Source: Rhodoferax sp.
GTDB lineage: Bacteria; Pseudomonadota; Gammaproteobacteria; Burkholderiales; Burkholderiaceae_C
Direction: 5' to 3'
Length of the DNA: 10,094 nt
Assembly: GCA_016463455.1 (NCBI GenBank)
Contig: JAEMRG010000058.1
Coordinates: 1-10,094, forward strand
Positions 6,064 through 10,094 of this stretch are shown piece after piece. Position numbers and translations under genes: made by a program. The notes beneath the pieces were generated by a model that had not been told where the DNA came from, made no database searches, and was given only the letters and a program-made list of their open reading frames with translations. Each line of letters starts with the position of its first letter. The first letter of the stretch is position 1.

Positions 6064-7158
6064 TTATTTCAGGTCGTTAGCCAGCAGCTTCAAAATGGCG
6101 CGTCCCGCATCCGTAGTGTCCGCTTGGCCCTTGCCATCAAGTACTTTGACCGCACTCTGCGCTCCCGTTGATTTGACTTCGATTTGGTACTTCAACGCAG
6201 AAGCATCTTTGCTGTCGCTACCCCATTTGAAACTCATGATTTTCTGCATCAAGCCAGCGTCCGCATCCGGGGCTTTATGGGCGTAACGCACAAAATACAG
6301 ACCTTTGCTGCGATCGCGGTCTTCCACGGTAAAGCCAGAACGGTCCAGGGTCAGGCCAACACGGCGCCAAGCTCCGTCAAAGGCTTCGTTCAGTTGCACG
6401 TACGCATCCGTCGCGTCCGCTTTTACGATGACTGCCGCCGCTTTGGTGATTTCGGGTGCGGCGCTTGTGCTAGCCTGCACCGTCGTCATACCCAACTTGC
6501 GCATCAGAAGGCTCAGGTATTCCGCTTCGGTTTCGGGGTCGATAGGGCCGGCCTGCCAGGCGGTGGTGTTGGAGCGCTCGGTGGTATAGACCTCTACCAT
6601 GCTGCGGTAGCTGATATAAATTTCGGTCTCGCCATTAGCGTTGCGCTCCAAGCGCGTCCGGAATCTGCGGCGCTCGGGGCTGGAGTACAGGTTTTCAAAC
6701 ACTTTGGACAGAGCGCTGCGAATCATGTCCTGCGCAATACGCGCCTTGTTGTCCACCCAGTCGGTTTCCATAATGCCGACATCGGAAAGTTCAGATGTGA
6801 GGGGAAATCCGTTTTCCTGCCAAAAATCTTTCAAAGGACTCCACAAGGCCTCGGGCGCCCGTTTCACCACCAACCAGCGCTGATTGCCGCTACGTTCCAT
6901 GCGAATATCGCCAAGCGCCATTGGCGCAATCCCAGTAGCCACGTTGGTCGGATCCGCCAATTTAGACCCTGCAGCCGACACCGCACCATTGACCACTGCG
7001 TAACGTGTTTCCTTGCTGAGTTGCGTCAAGTCCGGGGGCACCTCCAATTTCGTGGGTTTGGCGGTGGATTTGTAATCCACTTTGCCGCCTTCCAAAATAG
7101 AGCAGCCGCCCAGGCTGATGGCGGCGGCAAGTAGCGCGAGGGAGAAGGTGGATTTCAC
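6064..7158 (-). CDS. bamC: Outer membrane protein assembly factor BamC (NlpB/DapX lipoprotein)
   Basis: Lipoprotein subunit of the BAM complex, which folds beta-barrel proteins into the outer membrane. The 364 residues begin with a signal peptide ending in the lipobox LGGC (Cys19). Next come the KVDYKSTAKPTKLEVPPDLT segment (26-45), the extended N-terminal region that lies against BamD in the E. coli complex, and two helix-grip domains (about 93-225, with RWLVVKRAPEALWSPLKDFW, and about 251-363, with LNEAFDGAWRRVGLTLDRSGF). An Ala/Thr/Pro-rich linker joins them. It starts with GTG, supported by AAAGG at suitable distance, and lies 23 bases after dapA, the same dapA-bamC (dapA-nlpB) order known from E. 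coli. An antisense frame of 316 codons lies opposite and is judged spurious. Confidence 0.92.
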   Translation of the reverse strand: MKSTFSLALLAAAISLGGCSILEGGKVDYKSTAKPTKLEVPPDLTQLSKETRYAVVNGAVSAAGSKLADPTNVATGIAPMALGDIRMERSGNQRWLVVKRAPEALWSPLKDFWQENGFPLTSELSDVGIMETDWVDNKARIAQDMIRSALSKVFENLYSSPERRRFRTRLERNANGETEIYISYRSMVEVYTTERSNTTAWQAGPIDPETEAEYLSLLMRKLGMTTVQASTSAAPEITKAAAVIVKADATDAYVQLNEAFDGAWRRVGLTLDRSGFTVEDRDRSKGLYFVRYAHKAPDADAGLMQKIMSFKWGSDSKDASALKYQIEVKSTGAQSAVKVLDGKGQADTTDAGRAILKLLANDLK

Positions 7159-7181
7159 AAATTAACCTTTGGTTGCGGTGA

Positions 7182-8075
7182 TCAAATAAGGCCGGTGGAT
7201 TGGAGCAAATCGTCCATAGCCGGGCGTAGGGGCTCGCTGAGCTCGGTCAATGGCAAACGAATCGCCGGGCTGCACAAGCCCATGCGTGCGGCAGCCCATT
7301 TGACCGGTATCGGGTTGGCTTCCACAAACAAGCCTTTGTGCAGCGGCAGCAGGCGGTTTTGGATGTCCATCGCTGCGCGAGGATTGCCGGCCAGCGCCGC
7401 CACACACAATTCGTGCATTAGGCGCGGCGCGATATTGGCGGTCACGCTGACATTGCCGTGGCCGCCGCACAGCATCAGGGCGATGGCGGTAGGGTCGTCG
7501 CCGGAATAAATCGCAAAGCCTTCGGGCGCTTCTTTAATCAGCCACTGGGCCCGCTCGATATTGCCGGTGGCTTCTTTGATGCCCACGATGCCCGGCACTT
7601 TGGCCAGACGCAATACCGTGTCGTGCGCCATATCGGCCACGGTGCGCCCTGGTACGTTGTAAAGCACCATGGGTAAGTCCACGGCGCGGGCGATGGCGCT
7701 GAAGTGTTGGAACAAGCCTTCCTGCGTCGGCCGGTTGTAATAGGGCACGACTTGCAATTGGCAATTGGCGCCAACCGATTTGGCAAACTCGGCCAGCGCG
7801 ATGGCCTCTTTGGTGGAGTTGGCGCCGCAACCGGCCATGATGGGCACGCGCCCAGCCGCCTGCTGCACCGACACCCGGATGATCTCGCAATGTTCATCCA
7901 CCGTGACCGTGGGCGACTCACCGGTCGTGCCGACGACACAAATACAGTCGGTGCCTTCTTGGATGTGCCAGTCGATCAGCCGTCGCAATGCTGGATAGTC
8001 CACAGCGCCATCGTCCAGCATGGGCGTAATCAAGGCAACAATGCTGCCGCGGACCGGTGAAAAATTCAATGGCAT
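7182..8075 (-). CDS. dapA: 4-hydroxy-tetrahydrodipicolinate synthase
   Basis: Condenses pyruvate with aspartate-semialdehyde, the first committed step to diaminopimelate and lysine; a cytoplasmic tetrameric (beta/alpha)8 barrel in the family. The 297 residues show GSIVALITPM at the start, GTTGESPT (49-56, Thr50), PYYNRP (111-116), YNVPGRT (139-145, Tyr139 and Arg144), the Schiff-base Lys167 in GIKEATGN, SGDD and NPIPVKW (254-260). At the lysine feedback site, E. coli His56, Asn80 and Glu84 are matched by His62, Asn86 and Glu90, but His53 is replaced by Val59 and Ala49 by Pro55. The frame opens at a TTG four codons earlier; the ATG at 8075 is preferred because it gives the family N terminus. 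It probably has its own promoter (8125-8130) and is cotranscribed with bamC. Confidence 0.96.
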   Translation of the reverse strand: MPLNFSPVRGSIVALITPMLDDGAVDYPALRRLIDWHIQEGTDCICVVGTTGESPTVTVDEHCEIIRVSVQQAAGRVPIMAGCGANSTKEAIALAEFAKSVGANCQLQVVPYYNRPTQEGLFQHFSAIARAVDLPMVLYNVPGRTVADMAHDTVLRLAKVPGIVGIKEATGNIERAQWLIKEAPEGFAIYSGDDPTAIALMLCGGHGNVSVTANIAPRLMHELCVAALAGNPRAAMDIQNRLLPLHKGLFVEANPIPVKWAAARMGLCSPAIRLPLTELSEPLRPAMDDLLQSTGLI

Positions 8076-8086
8076 TAGATGCTTCA

Positions 8087-8108
8087 ATTAAAAGGCCGCG
8101 TACGCGGC
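8087..8108 (-). terminator. Hairpin with short T run between the methyltransferase gene and dapA
   Basis: On the minus strand a perfect 14-base palindrome GCCGCGTACGCGGC (8095-8108) is followed by CTTTTAATT, the form of a weak intrinsic terminator with a 5-bp GC stem. It starts 14 bases after the methyltransferase stop and its T run ends about 12 bases before the dapA ATG. It therefore both closes the upstream operon and lies inside the dapA leader, where it could attenuate or fold over the start. Confidence 0.6.
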
Positions 8109-8122
8109 GTGAAAGATCCATG

Positions 8123-8692
8123 TTATTTTAGCGGTGCAGCCAAAGCCGCAAAGTCACTTGCTCCGCTATGCACAGCGGCAATTCGCTGCACCACCCGTGG
8201 CGGGTCCGCTTCCAGGCCGCACTCGTAGGCCACGATTTGCAAGGCCTGGCAGCGGTCTAACAACTCGCCGGGCTGCAACAAGAAGTCAGGGTTACGCGGC
8301 CTGCCCCACTGTTCTTGGCCGGATGCAAAGGTTTCGTAAAGAAGCACGCCCCCGGGCGCCAGACTGGCGAGCAAGCTAGGCCACAAGGGTCGCCAAAGGT
8401 AATTGCAGACCAGCACCGCGTCAAACAGCCGGTGGCCTTGGCCGTCATGCAGGGGCCAGGGCTGGCTTTCCAGGTCGGCCTGAATCAACTCGCTGTACGG
8501 GGCGACAGACTGGGCTGTGCTGATATCCAGATCTACACCTGTGACCTGGTGACCCAGGGTATGCATGTAGTGCAAGTGCCGGCCGCTGCCGCAGGCCACA
8601 TCGAGCACGCGCGAGCGCGGTGCCAGCAGGTGCGACCAACGCACCAGCCAGGGCGAGGGTTCCCCCAAGGGTCCTGCATGGTGGGGATTCAT
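8123..8692 (-). CDS. Class I SAM-dependent methyltransferase, substrate unknown
   Basis: The 189 residues form a compact Rossmann-type methyltransferase of the broad UbiE/TehB-like group. Motif I is VLDVACGSGRH (29-39); the acidic residue ending strand 2 is in VTGVDLD (50-56); QADLE (71-75) would contact the adenine; FDAVLVCNYLWRPLW (90-104) is the motif IV region; and LAPGGVLLYETFASG (111-125) follows. There is no membrane segment or signal peptide, so it is cytosolic, and no obvious substrate-binding insertion. The ATG overlaps the stop of the dehydrogenase gene (ATGA), with GAGG ten bases upstream, so translation is probably coupled. The hairpin at 8087-8108 follows the stop. Specific function cannot be read from the sequence. 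Confidence 0.88.
   Translation of the reverse strand: MNPHHAGPLGEPSPWLVRWSHLLAPRSRVLDVACGSGRHLHYMHTLGHQVTGVDLDISTAQSVAPYSELIQADLESQPWPLHDGQGHRLFDAVLVCNYLWRPLWPSLLASLAPGGVLLYETFASGQEQWGRPRNPDFLLQPGELLDRCQALQIVAYECGLEADPPRVVQRIAAVHSGASDFAALAAPLK
8125..8130 (-). promoter_or_regulatory. Candidate -10 element for dapA
   Basis: TAAAAT on the minus strand (5 of 6 consensus), overlapping the methyltransferase stop codon. Start of transcription would be near 8118, giving a leader of about 43 bases that begins with the 8095-8108 hairpin. The -35 region is weak (TTTGCG at 16-base spacing). Confidence 0.35.
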
Positions 8693-9525
8693 CGGGGCTT
8701 GACCTCGTCTTTGAGCGCATTCATCGCCATGCGCTCGACGATCCCCGGCGCAATCAATTTAATAAAGCGCCCGATTTTTCCTGCGCTGGTCATGACCACT
8801 TCGCGCTCGCGTGCCTGCATGCCCGCGATGATGAAGCGCACGCATTGAGCCACGCCCATCCCGTTGTCCTCACGCAGGCCGCTGCTGCCTGCCGTCTGGC
8901 CCTTGGCGTTGAGGCCGTGGTGGCGGATTTGGGTCAGCACCACGCCGGGAAACGCAATTGTGACGCTGACCCCAGCGCCCACCAGCTCCGAACGCAAGGC
9001 CTCAAAAAATCCGGTCATGGCAAATTTGGTGGCGCTGTAGGCCGTGCGCCCAGGCACCCCAATAAGACCAGCCAGGGAGGACACCGCCACGATGCGGCCT
9101 TTGCGCGCTTGCAGGTAGGGCAGCGCCGCATGGGTACACCACACGCTGCCCCATAAGTTAATCTGCATCAGGCTTTGGTACCAATGCAAATCTTCGGCTT
9201 GGACGTCGGCGAGCAAGGCTTGTGCCGACACCCCGGCGTTGTTTACCAGCGTGTCAATATGCCCGAAATTCTCCACGGCCTGCGCGATGAGCGCTCGGCA
9301 CTGGTCTTCTTGCGCCACATCCGTCGGCACGACTAAGCATTGGGCGCCTAGTCCGCGGCAGTGGGTGGCCGTATTTTCAAGACCTTGCAGCGAGCGGGCG
9401 GCTAACACCAGGGCTAGCGCGGGGCCATGGCGCTGCGCTAATTGGCGTGCCATTTCGGCGCCGATACCATCAGATGCGCCGGTAATGATGACGACTTGCA
9501 AGTCGCCGTGGACGGCAGTATTCAT
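8689..9525 (-). CDS. Short-chain dehydrogenase/reductase (SDR family), substrate unknown
   Basis: The 278 residues give a complete classical SDR. The nucleotide-binding TGASDGIG is at 15-22, AARS (42-45) follows strand 2, DV (69-70) and NNAG (95-98) are in place, and the catalytic tetrad is Asn123, Ser150, Tyr163 and Lys167 (YSATK). The basic Arg44 after strand 2 suggests NADP(H) preference (inference from general SDR rules). The C-terminal part after PGVVLTQIR (about 193 on) is the variable substrate side; its last 60 residues resemble DHRS7-like SDRs in general layout, but no substrate can be named. Start ATG at 9525 has no clear ribosome binding site. It lies 36 bases after the small membrane protein gene and overlaps the methyltransferase start by 4 bases. 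Confidence 0.92.
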   Translation of the reverse strand: MNTAVHGDLQVVIITGASDGIGAEMARQLAQRHGPALALVLAARSLQGLENTATHCRGLGAQCLVVPTDVAQEDQCRALIAQAVENFGHIDTLVNNAGVSAQALLADVQAEDLHWYQSLMQINLWGSVWCTHAALPYLQARKGRIVAVSSLAGLIGVPGRTAYSATKFAMTGFFEALRSELVGAGVSVTIAFPGVVLTQIRHHGLNAKGQTAGSSGLREDNGMGVAQCVRFIIAGMQAREREVVMTSAGKIGRFIKLIAPGIVERMAMNALKDEVKPR

Positions 9526-9561
9526 AAGGCGGAAACTTTTAGGAGCGGCATGCGGGCCGGG

Positions 9562-9723
9562 CTAGAAACAAGCCCACACCTGATCGCTGAGCATGATGAC
9601 CAGTTGCGGATGGCTATACAAATAAAACACCCCGCCCAGTCCCAGCGTCACCGCCAGCATCAGCAGCACGCGTTTGAAGGGAGTTCTACCCGCATGGCCG
9701 GATAGCGAAGGGTGTTCGTCCAT
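9562..9723 (-). CDS. Small single-span membrane protein of unknown function (53 residues)
   Basis: Translating the minus strand by hand gives an N-terminal polar part with three basic residues (RTPFKR, 13-18), one hydrophobic span (about 19-36, VLLMLAVTLGLGGVFYLY) and a short C-terminal tail ending LSDQVWACF. The positive-inside rule predicts the N terminus in the cytoplasm and the tail, including its Cys, outside. The ATG comes two bases after the stop of the MFS gene, and the frame fills most of the space up to the dehydrogenase gene, which argues for a real gene in the operon. I cannot assign a function. It might be a transporter accessory peptide, which is only a guess from position. Confidence 0.7.
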   Translation of the reverse strand: MDEHPSLSGHAGRTPFKRVLLMLAVTLGLGGVFYLYSHPQLVIMLSDQVWACF

Positions 9724-9725
9724 TT

Positions 9726-10094
9726 TCAATGGGCCGCACTGAGCGCAGGGCTGCGGTCAATGGCCTCTTCTTTGACCGGCAGGTTCACCAAACCGGCAAA
9801 AACACCCAGGGCAATCGAGAGGTACCAGGTCAAGTCATAGCTGCCCGTGGTGTCATACATATAGCCGCCCAGCCATACCCCCAAAAAAGAGCCAATTTGG
9901 TGGCTTAAAAACACGAAGCCACCCAGCATGGATAGGTGCGCCACGCCGAAGATTTGCGCAATCGCAGCGTTGGTGGCCGGAACGGTGGAAAGCCACAACA
10001 AGCCCATAATGGCGCTGAAGATGTACACGCTGGTGGGCGACAGCGGCAGGCTGATAAACACGGCGATCACCACGGCGCGTGCGAAATAGATAAA
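9726..10094 (-). CDS. MFS transporter, C-terminal 122 residues, cut by window edge
   Basis: The frame is open to the right edge with no start inside, and the GTG at 10071-10073 is internal: in-frame FIYFARA precedes it. Visible are about four membrane segments, including VIAVFISLPLSP, VYIFSAIMGLLWLSTVPATNAAIAQ, GGFVFLSHQIGSFLGVWLGGYMYD and WYLSIALGVFAGLVNLPV, then a short charged tail. The HQIGSFLGVWLGG..YD.TGSY stretch is typical of the last third (helices 10-12) of major facilitator transporters of the monocarboxylate/oxalate-like type. It is the most upstream gene seen in the MFS, small membrane protein, dehydrogenase, methyltransferase row. The substrate cannot be inferred. Confidence 0.88.
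   Translation of the reverse strand, partial: FIYFARAVVIAVFISLPLSPTSVYIFSAIMGLLWLSTVPATNAAIAQIFGVAHLSMLGGFVFLSHQIGSFLGVWLGGYMYDTTGSYDLTWYLSIALGVFAGLVNLPVKEEAIDRSPALSAAH

Noticed and set aside
6184..7134. Plus-strand open frame of 316 codons opposite bamC
   Set aside because: It lies wholly within the well-supported bamC frame, shows the His/Arg/Gly-rich composition of an antisense shadow, and has no recognisable motif, signal peptide or ribosome binding site.
8076..8087. TTG start four codons upstream of dapA
   Set aside because: The ATG at 8075 fits the family N terminus better, and the TTG would sit directly on the T run of the upstream terminator.
8315..9156. Plus-strand open frames of 177 and 178 codons opposite the methyltransferase and SDR genes
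   Set aside because: Both are antisense to genes with complete catalytic motifs and carry no motif of their own.

Overview
The window looks like a chromosomal housekeeping segment of a betaproteobacterium, most likely of the Comamonadaceae (Burkholderiales). This rests on protein character and gene order (pyrG followed by kdsA, coaBC followed by dut, dapA followed by bamC), on the moderately high G+C, and on outer-membrane functions (KDO synthesis, BamC) that mark it as Gram-negative. No mobile element, CRISPR array, rRNA or tRNA gene was seen. The genus cannot be fixed from the sequence alone.

Left part (1-3813): two divergent units. On the minus strand pyrG (CTP synthase) runs into kdsA (KDO-8-phosphate synthase, cut by the window edge) through a 4-base GTGA overlap. 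CTP is used downstream to activate KDO, so the pairing makes sense for lipopolysaccharide supply. On the plus strand coaBC (coenzyme A synthesis) is followed by dut (dUTPase).

Middle (3864-6063): a SlyD-like FKBP prolyl isomerase on the minus strand faces away from roxA/ycfD, a 2-oxoglutarate oxygenase of the ribosomal protein L16 arginine hydroxylase family. Their predicted start codons are 51 bases apart. Then comes a 211-base gap with a strong -10 hexamer and several inverted repeats, which leads into a 58-residue Ala/Pro-rich lipoprotein gene. A long perfect hairpin with T tracts on both strands closes this block and also serves the converging bamC.

Right part (6064-10094), all minus strand and read from the right edge leftward: the end of an MFS transporter gene, a 53-residue single-span membrane protein, a short-chain dehydrogenase and a class I methyltransferase, tightly packed as one probable operon. 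A hairpin with a short T run separates them from dapA (lysine/diaminopimelate synthesis), which is followed by bamC (outer-membrane protein assembly lipoprotein).

I found no convincing new multi-gene system. The items most worth a second look are the two small uncharacterised genes (5797-5973 and 9562-9723), the structured leader before the small lipoprotein, and the terminator-like hairpin inside the dapA leader.
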